DNA of 64,000 nucleotides from CAVOXO01 sp963700425 (GCA_963700425.1 CAVOXO010000001.1:1-64000); one strand, 5' to 3'; shown: positions 19,788 through 30,890, counted from the first letter of the stretch. Translations and numbers: made by a program. Notes: a model not told the origin generated them from the letters alone.

Positions 19788-21750
19788 CCGCGAGAGGCGA
19801 CGACTCGGCCGGCGACGTCGGGGGTGGTGAGTGGCGCCAGGTCCCCCCTGCGCGCAAGGACCCCACGCCGGTGCCGGTGCTGGTCCCCTGGTTGGTCGTC
19901 ATGGTGCCGATGTACGTCCAGTTCGGCAAGCTCTACGATCCGAGCACCACCCGCCGACTCCTGCTCGCCGCGGCGGTGGGCGTCGTCGCGGCGGGATTGG
20001 CGATCGGACCTCTCGCCATCGTTCCGGCGCTGGCCCTGGGCACGGCGATTCTGGTGCCCGAGTTCGGCCTGGAGAGCGCGGTTCGGGTCGGGCTGCCCGC
20101 CTTCGGAGCGTTGCTGCTCATCAGCTTCGCGACCGGTGCCGCCACGATCCCACGTCGCCTCGTGGATCCCAGGTTGCTGCGTCCCAGCCTGGTCTTGTTG
20201 GTTCCCGCGGGCTTTCTGCTCCTTCGCGACCCGGGCCTGGGTCGTCCCACGGTGTTCGTGGCAGTGGCCTGGCTGTCGACGCTCCTCCCGTTGGCCCTAC
20301 CACGGCACACGTTGGCCGTGCTCGATCGGATCGGGAACCGCACCGGCCCGATCACCGACCGCATCGAATCGGTCGGCGCGGCTCTGGGTCGTGTTCTCGC
20401 GGCCGTCGTGATGGTCCCCGTCGGAGTGCTCGTCACGCTCCTGTGGGCGTGTCAACGCATCCTCCGGGTCGATCCGTTGGCCGTCACGACCCTGAGGCGC
20501 GCCAATTGGGCGATCCGATCGGGCCAGGACCCGCGTCCGCAGCGGTTGTTCTCCAGCGCTCCCTTCACCGGGCAGCCCGGAGCGGGATATCGGATCCGGT
20601 CGTTCGCGTCGGGGGCCCTGGTGGTGGCCGTCGTCGCATTTCCCGTCACGTTCGCCGCGACCCGTGCCACGGGTGTTCCGTTGCCCGAGTCGATTCCGAT
20701 CCCGATCCTGGCAGAGTGCATCGGACCGACCACGTTCGACGCCGTCATGTTCGACGACCCCGCCTGGCCGGGGATCGCGTGTGAGTTCGATGACTTCTCC
20801 TCCGACGGCCGCTTCGACGCCGTCACCACCTACACGATGAACGACTACCACGGCGACCACGTCGACGTGACCGACGGAGCGCGCCGGACCTGGCAGGCAC
20901 CGGAATGTGAGTGCGACCGCATCTCGGTCTGGTTCCTCGGAGGCTCCGGAGCGTTCGGATGGTGGCAACGCGACGATTTCTCGCCGCCGTCCGCGCTGGC
21001 CAAGGCGGCATGGGAGCGGGGGATCGCTCTCGACATCACGACCTATGCGATGCCCGGCTGGGTCCTGGGGCAGGAAAGCCGCCGATTCGGGGAGTTGCTG
21101 ACCACCCAGGACGCGCCGGACGTGGCGATCTTCTACGACGGTGGGAACGAACTGAATCGGCAGTACGACCGCAACTTCAACGGACGAGGAGCCGACGAGT
21201 CGGCGACGGCGTTCGTCGAAGAGGACCTCAACACGCTGATGTCGGAAGGGCCCTTCCCATGGGACCAACGGCGGCAGCCGACCGACAACATCGAACGCGG
21301 ACCGAAGGTCGGCCCCGTCGAGCTGGCCGACCATGCGATGAATCGGTATCTACGCGACGTCGAGCTGCCACGAAACTCCTGGCGAAGGGCGCAGGTGTGG
21401 ACCCGATCTTCGTGTGGCAGCCGTTGTTGGCGAGCGCCCCCGACGAGGTGATCGACCCCGCAGCGATGCCGCCGGCCGACATCGCGGAGTGGCGGGTGAT
21501 CGGGGAAACGGCTCGGGGCCGGCTTCCCGACGACATCGTCGACCTGAGTGATGCGCTCGATGAGGCGGATCGCTGGTCTTCAAGGATCTGTTCCACACCA
21601 ACGAGTACGGATCGAGCCTTGTCGGGGAGTCCCTCTTCCTGGAGATCCTGCCCCAACTCGAGGCGGCACGGTCCAGTCGCTCAGTCGACGGAGTCGCGAT
21701 CGACCGGCTCGCCGTCTCTCGAGGCATCGATCACCGTCCCGGCCACGTGA
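19784..21750 (+). pseudogene. SxtJ-like membrane domain fused to SGNH hydrolase, paralog 2 (two frameshifts)
   Basis: ATG 19784 overlaps the DUF5989 stop. The first ~320 residues hold about nine hydrophobic segments, including VPWLVVMVPMYVQFGKLYD and the SxtJ-like stretch VLVTLLWACQRILRVDPLAV. A last anchor (ALVVAVVAFPVTFAA) precedes the extracytoplasmic SGNH domain: DRISVWFLGGSGAFGWWQRD (block I), GWVLGQESRRFGELL, VAIFYDGGNELNRQYDRN (block III) and, after shifts near 21,375 and 21,575, VFKDLFHTNEYGSSLVGESL (block V DxxH). The stop is uncertain between about 21,700 and 21,850, where the coding meets the convergent GT9 gene. Copies 1 and 3 are at 12,984 and 32,914. Confidence 0.7.
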
Positions 21751-22854
21751 TCGACGCTCAGCCGTTGCATGCACACGTTGTCCGGCACGGAGAGAGCCGG
21801 TTGTTGAAGGCCGTGACGCAGGGGCTGCAGGGAAGCTCGGCCCAGAGGTGATGGCTTCGCGGCGAGACCGGCCCGAAGATCGTCGGCGATTCCGGACCGA
21901 ACAGCACCACCACGTCGATCGGCGTGATCGTGGCGTAGTGAGCGGGCCCGCTGTCGTTGGTCACCAGGACATCCGCGAGGTGGTACAGCACGAGGAGCTG
22001 TCGCATCGAAGTGAGTCCCGCCACGCTGACGCACCGGTCGGATCCGATTCGGGTGGCCAGGTCCTCCGCGTCCGGTGCTTCCGCCGCGGAACCCGGTGAT
22101 GAGAACCGCTACGTCGGGGTCGTGTTCGAGGACCTGGCGCGCCACCTCGGCGTAGCGGTCTGCGGGCCATCGTCGGAGGGGCACCAGGTCTCCGGTGTTG
22201 GGGTTCAGCAACACGAGTCGGGGACAGTCCCGGACTCCCAGCGCATCGGAGATCATGAGGCGAACCGTCCGGAGTTCCGCCTCGTCGAGCGTCGGTCAGA
22301 GGCGGAGCCTCCAGGGCCCACGGACCCATGTCGAGGGCCGGCAACCGGTCGGCGGGAACCGCGAGCGACTCCACCAGTGCCCGGAATGTGTGACTGACGT
22401 GTTGGAGCGGGTTGGAGCTCACCCGGTGAGTCATGAGGTCACCTCGCCGCCGGGCCCTCGCCGGAGAAGGAGTGCAGCCCGGCTCGTCTCGTCGCTCCGG
22501 ACATCACGGCGACGAGGGCCGAGACCCGGGAGAAGAATTCGAGATCGACCGCGGCGTCGATCCCCAGCTCGGCGACACCGGCGCACGAGCCGGGCCAGGT
22601 CGGCCAGCAGGCGGACCGTGCCCGACGTCCGCACCTCCAGCACGTTGTCCCGGGGAATGACGCCCAACTCGTCCAGGATGAACCGGTTCTCGGAGAACAC
22701 CGCCACGTACACGTTCTCCGGTCCCACCATCTCGATCGCCCGGTTGCAGCGCCGGCAGGGCGGCGACCGTCGCGCCCTGCTCCGCCAGCTTGATGATGAG
22801 GATCCGTTTGACCGGCTCGGTGGGAATCCGGTCGGGCCGTCGCGCGACGATCAT
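21681..22854 (-). pseudogene. GT9 heptosyltransferase (WaaF-like), frameshifted
   Basis: GT9 enzymes transfer heptose from ADP-heptose. The ATG is at 22854. Pieces in order are KRILIIKLAEQGATVAALPA (N-terminal strand), ENVYVAVFSENRFILDELG, AVDLEFFSRVSALVAVMSGA, HTFRALVESLAVP, PRLVLLNPNTGDLVPLRRWP (donor-site loop), DVAVLITGFRG, ADVLVTNDSGPAHYATITPI (conserved DSGPxH donor motif), VVVLFGPESPTIFGP and CSPCVTAFNNRLSPC with DNVCMQRLSVDHV at the end. At least five frame changes are scattered through 22,750-21,790. Its presence beside gmhA, gmhB, hldE and hldD supports a heptose-containing product. Confidence 0.75.
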
Positions 22855-22962
22855 GGACGCGAGCGAGCAGAGTGGGCGACCCGCCCACGCGTCGAGTGCG
22901 GCGCATCCTCGACACGCTCAGGGTCGTTCCGGCCATGACGGATCGAGTGTACGGGTGATGGC

Positions 22963-23938
22963 GTGATCGTCGACGACGGGAGGCTCGGGGTTCATCGGCG
23001 GAGCGATTACCGGGCGCTGGTCGGCGCCGGGTCCGATGTTCTCGTGGTCGATGATGTCTCACCCGACGGCCGACTCGACGGGGTCGACATCGACGGGGTA
23101 CGTGACCCCGTCGATCTTCGAGCGGCGGACTCGGGGCACGGCGGCTCGAGGACATCGACGCCGTGGTTCACCAGGGAGCGTGTTCGTCGACCGCCGGTGA
23201 CCGACGAGGACTATCTCCGTCGGGTCAACGACGGGTACTCCGAGGCGCTCCTGCACGCCTGTCGATAGGCCGCGGTTCCGTTGATCTACGCGTCGTCAGC
23301 CGGCGTCTACGGCCAGGTCGACGACAATGCGTCGAGGACTGTCGAGTGGGAATCACCGCTGACCCCCTACGCGTGGTCGAAGTTGCGCTTCGATCGGGTC
23401 GTGCGGATCCGAGCTGTCGAGACGCGACCGGATCACCGGTCGTCGGTCTGCGCTACTTCAACGTTTCGGACCGGGTGAAGCCCACAAGGGCGCCATGGCC
23501 AGCGTGGTGTTCCAGCTCTGGAGACAACTCGACGCCACCGGGGAGGCCCGGATCTTCGGAGAGGGTGAAGGGATGCCGACGCCGGTGTGCCATCGCCGTG
23601 ATTTCGTCTATGTCGACGACGTGGTCGAGACCGTGGTTCGCCATTTCCTCGACCAACGGCTGACGTCTCGGGGATCTTCAACTGCGGCACCGGAATCAGT
23701 CGGAGCTTTCTCGACCTGGCGAGGGCAGTCATCGCACGTCGCGGCGTCGGTGAGGTGGTGTTCATCCCGTTTCCCGATGCGCTCATCGGTCGATACCAGT
23801 CGAATACTCACGCCGATCTCGATCGGTCGTGGCGACGGGTGCCCCCTGCCGTCGACCAGTCTGGAGGACGGAGTGGCGCTTTACGGCGACACGCTGGTGA
23901 ACGGTCCGCTCGAGGAGCGCCGTCGACGGCCGACGTGA
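22963..23938 (+). pseudogene. hldD: ADP-L-glycero-D-manno-heptose 6-epimerase, frameshifted
   Basis: This SDR-type epimerase converts ADP-D,D-heptose to ADP-L,D-heptose. Across shifted frames one reads the Rossmann opening (GTG 22963; GGSGFIGGA after correction), YRALVGAGSDVLVVDDVS, DAVVHQGACSST, DEDYLRRVNDGYSEALLHAC, LIYASSAGVYG, TPYAWSKLRFDRVV (catalytic YxxxK), HKGAMASVVFQLWRQLDATG, DFVYVDDVVETVVRHFLD and the HldD hallmark IPFPDALIGRYQSNTHADL, ending LEDGVALYGDTL. About seven frame changes occur. The PDAL.GRYQ..T.ADL block separates HldD from generic epimerases. With gmhB, gmhA and hldE the pathway to the L,D isomer is complete in this locus. Confidence 0.8.
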
Positions 23939-24650
23939 GGCGCGAACTCACGGAGCTCGACGGCGACACCCGGGGGCACGGGTTGTCCGTGCCGTGGCGC
24001 TGCCACGTCGCACTGGGAGTCGGTCGGATGCGCCATTCCCTACACACCGGATCGGGTCGGCCCCGACGCGCCGCGACGACCCGTCCAGTTCGAGATGGCC
24101 GTCGACCGTGAGGCGTGGGGCGATCTGGCCGACTGCGATCCGATCCGCCGCGGCGACGATGCCGTCGACATCGGGCGACCCGGCGCCCGAGGCCATCGCC
24201 GACGTCGTCGCCGTCGATGCCGACGAACGCCGGCGCGGTGGTCGAGGGGTGCGGGCGTCACGCGGTGTGGCCGCCGGTCGACGGGGACTGGAGTCGGAGC
24301 CATCGCCAACTGTGGCTTCTATCGCTCGGCCGTGCCCGACGCCGCGGCCGTCGCCGCCCTGCGCCGCGGGGTGGTCTGGATCGTGTATCGATCCGACGTC
24401 GACGAGGACGACCTCGAGACGATTCGGGACGCCTCGGTCCGGTCCGGGTTCGTTCTGGCGAGTCCATCGGAGTCGACCTGGCGGCTCCGATCGTGCTGAG
24501 CGCATGGCGTCGGCAGCTCGATCGTGGACTCGGCGCTCGACCCGCGGTTCGATGATTTCATCGACACCTTCACCAACAGTCGTCTCGTTCCCGACATCAA
24601 CGGGATCTGCCCCAGCGGGGAGGGACGTCCCCAGGACCGTCTATCGCTGA
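23939..24650 (+). pseudogene. DUF3105 domain protein, frameshifted
   Basis: The middle is recognisable: WPPVDGDWSR, then ANCGFYRSAVPDAAAVAALR, RGVVWIVYRSDVDEDDLETI, SGFVLASPSE, APIVLSAWRRQL and DPRFDDFIDTFTNSRLVPD. This matches the DUF3105 pattern (P...GPHW / HxLEHG.V...Y / APIV.TAWGR). The family is a small secreted or membrane-anchored actinobacterial domain of unknown function. Here the usual LEHG is replaced by ALRRG, which may be an error. The first ~250 bases (23,939-24,190) give no clear homology. At least four frame changes. It converges on the GT2 gene. Confidence 0.5.
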
Positions 24651-25742
24651 TGACGAGCCCGATGGCGCCGCGGTCGTTTCGGTAGACGCCCGCGGAGGTC
24701 GGCGAGCCGCCCGCCGCCCGTACCAGCCAGCCCGAGCCCGGGGGCCAGATTTCCGACGACTGATGGCCAGGGCGGTCCCGGGCAGCTCGCGAGGGCCGCC
24801 CCGAGACCCGGATGGTTTCGATCGCAACCACCGATCCGTACAGCCCGCTCAGCACCGACCAGGTCGCCTCCACAGGCGAGTCGACCGCGGTCGACGGCAG
24901 GACCGGCAGCCAGGTGAACGACGACGGCCACCGGCAACATCGCCGAGGCCGTGTACGCCGTCGAGGGCGAGGCTCACCCCATCCAGGCAGGGGCACCATC
25001 GCCACACCGAACGTGAATCGCTGGATCAGGAAATCGACCATGTTGCGGTTCTTGTGCGTGACCACCACGTCGGGTTCGAAGCGGATTCGATGGCCGACCG
25101 ACTCGCAGCCGACGGCAGAAGTCGGTGTCCTCGGCGGTGAAGAGGCTCCGGATCCATGCCGCCGACTCGTCGATAACTCGATCGACGGACGACGAGGTTG
25201 CAGCGTGGGGAGGTGCTCGACGTCCCGCGCCGGTGCCGACGCGACGCTTGCGGTATGTCCACCAGCCGGAAACGAGGGGCTAGAGGTGGGCGTCGCCGAC
25301 ACAGCGTTCGCCGAGTGGCTCGACGCTCGGCGGCGAGACGTTCGGGCCGCCCATCGCGCCCGATGTCGTGTCCGGATCGGCCGACGAGGTGGGCGAGGGC
25401 GCCTTCGAGCCAACCCGGGTTCGGGGAAGGCGTCGCTGTCGATGAACGCCAGATGACCGGCGCGGGTTTCCGCCGCACCGATGTTGCGTTTCGCACCGAT
25501 GGTGAGCGGACCCGACCATCAACGACGCGAGACCTCGACGAGGCGCGGCGCCTGTCGGTCCTCCGGCCTCGTCGACGGCGACCATGATCTCGACGTCGGG
25601 TAGAGCTCGCGACAGATCTCGATGCATCGGACCAGAAGGTGCGTCCACCGTGATGCTCGGAACGACGATCGGTGACGTCGAGGTCGGCGCGGGTCCGATC
25701 GCCGCTGTCGACGTCGACCGCTCGACGAGGATGCCCCGTCAC
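24640..25742 (-). pseudogene. GT2 family glycosyltransferase, heavily frameshifted
   Basis: The GTG at 25742 follows the radical SAM gene's stop by a few bases. GT-A fold pieces appear in different frames: PDVEIMVAVDEA, LTIGAKRNIGAAETRAGH, AFIDSDAFPEPGWLEGA (the DxD metal site), GAMGGPNVSPPS, LVSGWWTYRKRR, VDESAAWIRSLFTAEDTDFC and VVVTHKNRNMVDFLIQRFTF. A hydrophobic C-terminal part follows (24,940-24,650), suggesting membrane-attached ends as in polymer-elongating GT2 enzymes. More than six frame changes make the C-terminal limit uncertain. It likely extends the surface glycan of this locus. Confidence 0.6.
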
Positions 25743-25745
25743 CCG

Positions 25746-26928
25746 CTACCTCTTCCGAGGGATGGCGGCGCACAACAGTCGAGGCTGGTACCTGGCGTTT
25801 CCCAGGATGTTGAATCCCCAGCGCGCATTCGTAGGTGCAGTGGCAGTCGGTGTCCCGAATCCACTCGCGGGTCTCGGCCGCGGCGACCTCGCTGTCCCAG
25901 ATGCCGATCGAAATCAATGTCGACGTCGCGAAGGTTTCCCAGATGGGCGGTCGAGTACCTCGCAGGGATGGACGCTGCCGTCGGCGTCGATCACCCCGAA
26001 GAGCGCTCCGGCGTGGCACGGACTCACGTAGTGCGGATCGACGTAGGTGTCGGACACGATCTCCCAGAGCATCTCGTTCTTGCGGTTCATGAGGCGCCCC
26101 TGCACGGTGGAGGGGTCGTAGCCGTCGAGGCGACCACTCGCTCAGGTCGTCGGCGATCGACCCGGTCAGGCCGCGGTAGGCATCGACGATCGCCTGCTTC
26201 TGACTCGGCGGGCACCTCGTAGACGCCCTCGTCCCGAACGATGATGGCGGTCATCGACGGACTCCCCGGGTCGTCGAGGAGGTATTCGTAGAGGTCGGGG
26301 ATCTGGGCGTGGTTCTCGTGGGACTGACGGTGATGGCGATGTTGGTGAGACGTTTCCGCCGAGCTCCGCAGACCGGCATAGGTGTCCATCACCTTCTCGA
26401 AGAGGCCGTCGATCTTGTCTGATCCGGTCGTGGTCCTCGGGGAAGGAGTCGACCGACAGCGAGATGACCAGCAGTCGATCGGGGAACTCCTGTGAGATCG
26501 ATCGGGCGAACTCGATCGTCCGATCGGGCAGCGATCCGTTGGAGGTGATGTACACCGAGCGGATCGGCGTGTTGCGGTAGTAGGACCGGACGATGTCGAT
26601 CAGGTCGCCGCGAAGGAACGGCTCGCCTCCTGTGATGTTCACGTTCTGAAGGCTCGGCCCGATGGTCTTCGTGAGCCGCGTCGATCTCGTCGACCGACAG
26701 CTCCGCCGACCTCGGTGACGGGTTGTCGAAGTCGATGAAGCAGAACGAACACCGGGCGTTGCAGCGGCGGGTCACGAAGTGGACCAGGCTGACGGGGTGT
26801 CGTCGGGTGAGATGCACGTTGACCGCGACGCCGCCGAGCTGAGTGGCGTCGCCGGCCGCGCGCCTCGCCCGGTCGGAGTTCAGAACCCATGGTTGTCGAT
26901 CCCGAGGACCGTGGTCGGGCCGCGTCAC
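25746..26928 (-). pseudogene. Radical SAM/SPASM-type protein, frameshifted
   Basis: The start is GTG 26928, sharing GTGA with the stop of the GT-C gene. VSLVHFVTRRCNARCSFCF has the CxxxCxxC cluster that binds the 4Fe-4S and S-adenosylmethionine. The barrel continues with NVNITGGEPFLRGDLIDIVR (GGEP motif), VYITSNGSLPDRTIEFARSI and LLVISLSVDSFPEDHDRI. Near the C-terminus a SPASM-like region reads YVSPCHAGALFGVIDADGSV, HPCEVL and DTDCHCTYECALGI, supplying auxiliary-cluster cysteines. About six frame changes. SPASM proteins modify peptides or sugars, and some oxidise or epimerise sugars. Placement between a GT-C and a GT2 gene favours a glycan or glycolipid role. Confidence 0.7.
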
Positions 26929-28861
26929 GGGTCCTCGATCGAGTCGGGGTGGGTGTAGGTGACCACGCTGGCCGCCGTCGGGTAGTTCGATACTGGCGCT
27001 GTCGACCCAGCCCTGCTCCTCCGCCATTCGAACGAGCCGGGGCCAGCCCCGCCCGTCGGGGAACGGCAGCGAGCGGCCTTCGACGATGACCAGAACTCGG
27101 GGGAGGTCGGCGTAGGTCGGCGTCAGTGCGGCGTTGAGTTCCTCGTCGGGCGGCTCCAACGTGTTGACGACCTCGAGCCACGCCCACCGGTCGGTCGGCC
27201 AGTTCCTCGGCGACACCGATGGTGTTGGTGTTGAACAGGTGCATCGAACCGACCGTGGTCTCGACGTACAGCCCGTTCGAGTCCAGGCGGACCAGCTCGT
27301 CGACCAGCCGGTCCGCGGCGTCCTGCCACTCGGCCGCGGCTCGCCGGCGGTCGGCGAGATCCGTCGATCCCAATCGCCCGTCTGCCGTCCAGTTGCCCGC
27401 CTGCACGTCGTCGAGGTCCGGCACGAACATGCTGCGGACCGGGGCGTTCACATCGGAGTTCCCACCTGATCCCGCGGCTTCGAGGGACGCCAGGAACGTC
27501 AACCCCGCGGCAGCGACGACGATGCCTCCCAGGGCCGTGAGCCACTTCGAACCCGCGAGGAGCAGGGCCACCGAGGCGGCGATCACGAATCCGGCCTCGA
27601 CCCACCGGCCATCCCTCGGATCGGTGAGAATCAGCCCGATGACGAAGAGAGCGCCGAGCACGGGAACGATCCGCCGAAGCGCCGTCGTGTCGTTGATGCA
27701 CCGGGCGGAGCGCGTGGCGAGCCCGATGAGACCGACGATCATCATCACGTCGAGCGGGGTGGAGAACCAGTAGCCGATGTTGGACGTCGAGAACAGGGCG
27801 ACGTACCCCATGATCCAGACGAACCACACCGCCAGGAGTTCCCGCTTCCATCCCGGCCACGATCGGGCACTTCCGTGCTCCCGGTACCACCCCACCAGAC
27901 TGACCAACGCCAGCACCAGGACCAGGAGGTTGAGGTAGGGAAACGCCAACTTGAAGTTGGTGTCGATCCGGTCGAGATGGGTCGCGAAGCGACCGGAGAG
28001 CTCGGTCGGGCCCCAGTACGAAGCGCGGTCCCCATAGGCGTTCTCGGTCAGGTATCCCGTGATGTAATCCCACTGCGAGTACCACCACGGCCCGGCGACG
28101 AAGAGCGCAGCGCAGCCTGCCACGCCGATGTTCAGCAGCACCTTCCGTTCCTTCGCCACGACGATCAGCAGTGCCCCGCCGACGGCGGGGACGAAGCCGA
28201 TGGCCATCGTTCGACTGATGAGCATCGCTCCGACGGCGGCTCCGAAGGCCACCATGGGCACCATGCGTCTGGCGCGATCGGACGAACTCAGTGCCCAGAG
28301 GGCCAGGGACAGGAAGGCGGCCACACCGAGACTGTTCTGGAACGAACGCGACGACACGATCATCACGGGGGTGCCGAAGACGGCGATCCCCGCGACCGTT
28401 CCCGCCCTCGGACCCGCGATCCGGTTGGTCGCACCGGCCGCCCCGAGAGCGGCGAGCACGACGAGCATCGGTTGGGCGAGCATCGCCGTGTTGACCGAAC
28501 GTGGTCCGACCAGGAGGAACGGCACCGACAGGAGAGGGACCAGCGGTCCGTCACCGGTTGCGAACACTCCACGGACGAGAGCGAGAGGCCCGTCCAACAG
28601 CAGGCGGTGAAACCTGAGAGCGTGCGCGATGCCGCCCGCTTCGTCGACGTCCAAGGCCCCGACGAACCGGGCGCGATGGATCCAGTAGGCCTGGATGAGA
28701 AAGAACACCAGTCCGACGACGGCGGTCGCGAGGATCGGGCGATCGCCGAGTTGAGCCAGGCGGGCCAGAAACGAGCGCGCCCTGGTCGGGCCCGGGTCCC
28801 CCGCGTCGCCCCCGCCGTCGTCGATCTCCACCTCGGGGTCGACCGTCATCGAGGACGACAT
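26925..28861 (-). pseudogene. GT-C type integral-membrane glycosyltransferase, paralog 1 (two frameshifts)
   Basis: The start is ATG 28861 (MSSSMTVDPEVEIDD). About eleven membrane helices follow a polar leader. The first extracytoplasmic loop has FVGALDVDEAGGIAHALRF, the acidic D-E motif of ArnT/PMT-like lipid-phosphosugar transferases, and GDGPLVPLLSVPFLLVGP. A soluble C-terminal portion (EWQDAADRLVDELVRLDSNG) ends, after shifts near 27,213 and 26,990, at AASVVTYTHPDSIEDP, TGA 26925-26927. Corrected length is about 645 residues, like paralogs at 29,079 and 35,095. Donor is presumably polyprenyl-phosphate sugar; acceptor unknown. It is translationally coupled to the radical SAM gene. Confidence 0.75.
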
Positions 28862-29078
28862 GTGAAGGTTCGCTCCCGCCGGTCCCGTCGTCGAATGTTC
28901 GAAGTCGCGAGGTGGTGAGCGCCCGTCCCTTGGGAGCCCCTCGCTGCTACCCGTGCCCACATCATTTCCCCGAACCGTACCGCATGCCCTTCACGATTCG
29001 GGCGCCGCCGGATGCCGATCCGACGTGGGGACCGCACCGGGAAACCGGTCGCGACCAGGATGCCGGGGTCGGTGTCGG

Positions 29079-30890
29079 TCATTCCGCGTCGGGTGACCGC
29101 AAGACGAGCATGCGGTCACCGAGCGGAAGCGCGATGCGGTCGACGACTCGCCAGCCGGCGGCCTCCGCGGCCGAGCGGAGGGCCACGCTGTCGCGATACC
29201 GCGAATCCATCCTGGCGAGGTCGTACTCCGCAGCGGATCTTCCGGCCGACTCGTCCCTGGCGGGGTCGGCGATCTCGGGTATCAACAGGACCCGCTCGGT
29301 GGTGTCGTCGGTCGGTTCGAGCGCGCCGCTCCAGTCGCCGCCCGGTGACGGAATCGGATCCCTGAATGCCACCGGATCCCGACCTCCGAGCACCGCCACG
29401 ATCTGTGAGGCGTAGTACAGGTAGTTGACACCTCCGAGATGGACCACCTCGAAGTCCTTCAGGGATTCCTCGTCGATGTCGCGCAGGCGGTCGTCGATCT
29501 CCACCGTCGCCTCCCACCATTCCCGTGCGGCCTGGCGTTGTTCCGGTCGGCGATCGGCGGTGAACCGGGGGTCGGCGCCGGCCTGTGTCTCGAACAGCGG
29601 CCGCGAGTAGCGACCCAGGGCCACCTCGGCGCCGGGGGCACCAACGGGTATCAGCCAGAGCGCGTAGGCCGCGAGGTAGACCAACCAGGCGAGGCTGAGA
29701 GTACCCACGACCGCCGTCACGGGGCGCGGCAGCTTCGTCGCGTAGGACACCAGGAGAACGACCAACAGGGGCATGAGCGGGTAGTCCCAGAAGCCGTAGC
29801 CGCCGATGTACCCCCCTGCCAGGAGCACGACCCCTCCGCCGACGACGACGATCGCGAGGGCCGCGGAGGGGTTCCCGCGGGGAGACCAGAGCCGCTCGCC
29901 GCGGCGGCGGCCCACCACGAATCCGGCCGCGGCGAGGCCCACTGCGACGAACAGGAGGGGGCGTCCGAAACCCTCCGACACCTCTCTCCATCGGTAGCCG
30001 AGTCGTTCGAGCAGATCGGGACTCTGGTTCTCGGGTACCTCGAGCCCCCCGGCGATGTAGTTCATGATCGGGGCACCCTCGGTCAGGAAGAACAGCGAGG
30101 TGACGACCGCTGACGCCGACAGGGACGCGATCATCCGACGGAGTCCTCTCGGTGACGTGGAACACATGAGCAGAGAGGCGCCGAAGGCCGCAGGAAGCAT
30201 CGCCAGGGTCATGCCCCTCGACAACGGAGCCATCGCCAGGAACACTCCGACCGCCCAGACCTGCCAATTGTTGCCCCTGTCGCTGGCGAAGAGGGCCCAC
30301 GCGGCAGCGGTCAGGGCGAAGGCCGATCCGATGACGAGCAGGTAGGTCTGCGACGCCGCGATGGTTGCAGGCAGCAGGCAGGCGGCGCAGCCGGCGAACA
30401 CCGCGGAACGCCTGTCGGTCACGCGATGTGCGACCCCGGTCGCCGCCACCGCGAGTCCCACCACCAGAAGTGGTTGGACCGACATGGCTGTCCTGGGATC
30501 CAGGGGACCGACGATCATCGCGATGCCGGAGAGCAGGGGGACGACCGGTCCGAAGAACAGATAGAGGTTGCCGGCGTAGCCCCCCGTGAGGATCCGCTGG
30601 TAGTGGAGAGCGCCGGCGACGTACCGGGCCTCGTCGCCATCGAGTGTTCCGAACCGGCGGTGTTGCCAGATCCACACCAGCTGCGCGGCCGCCACCGCCG
30701 ATGCGACCACGCCGACCGCGATCAGGTCGAGGCGGTGGCGTCGACGATCAGCGGGGTCACCGTCGCGGCCTCTCGCGAGGGCGCGGACCACATGTGGTCC
30801 TGCCGCCCATACCATCGCGAGCGATCCCACCAGAAGTATGAGACCGAACACCCACCCCGCGAGCCGGAGCACATCGATGTCGCCGAGCAT
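29079..30890 (-). CDS. GT-C type integral-membrane glycosyltransferase, paralog 2
   Basis: The intact frame is read from ATG 30890 (MLGDIDVLRLAGWVFGLILL); the upstream extension to 31007 overlaps the promoter region and is unlikely. The 603-residue protein has about twelve hydrophobic helices. FGTLDGDEARYVAGALHYQR carries the acidic GT-C loop motif, followed by LFFGPVVPLLSGIAMIVGP and RGMTLAMLPAAFGASLL. The C-terminal soluble domain (EWWEATVEIDDRLRDIDEES, VVHLGGVNYLYYASQI) closely matches that of paralog 3. It lies divergent from carbamoyltransferase copy 2. Role: transfer of a polyprenyl-phosphate-linked sugar outside the membrane (inferred from the fold). Confidence 0.8.
   Translation of the reverse strand: MLGDIDVLRLAGWVFGLILLVGSLAMVWAAGPHVVRALARGRDGDPADRRRHRLDLIAVGVVASAVAAAQLVWIWQHRRFGTLDGDEARYVAGALHYQRILTGGYAGNLYLFFGPVVPLLSGIAMIVGPLDPRTAMSVQPLLVVGLAVAATGVAHRVTDRRSAVFAGCAACLLPATIAASQTYLLVIGSAFALTAAAWALFASDRGNNWQVWAVGVFLAMAPLSRGMTLAMLPAAFGASLLMCSTSPRGLRRMIASLSASAVVTSLFFLTEGAPIMNYIAGGLEVPENQSPDLLERLGYRWREVSEGFGRPLLFVAVGLAAAGFVVGRRRGERLWSPRGNPSAALAIVVVGGGVVLLAGGYIGGYGFWDYPLMPLLVVLLVSYATKLPRPVTAVVGTLSLAWLVYLAAYALWLIPVGAPGAEVALGRYSRPLFETQAGADPRFTADRRPEQRQAAREWWEATVEIDDRLRDIDEESLKDFEVVHLGGVNYLYYASQIVAVLGGRDPVAFRDPIPSPGGDWSGALEPTDDTTERVLLIPEIADPARDESAGRSAAEYDLARMDSRYRDSVALRSAAEAAGWRVVDRIALPLGDRMLVLRSPDAE

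Noticed and set aside
21350..26930. Programmed ribosomal frameshifting
   Set aside because: Breaks are too many, occur in both directions without slippery heptamers, and affect unrelated genes including housekeeping acs.
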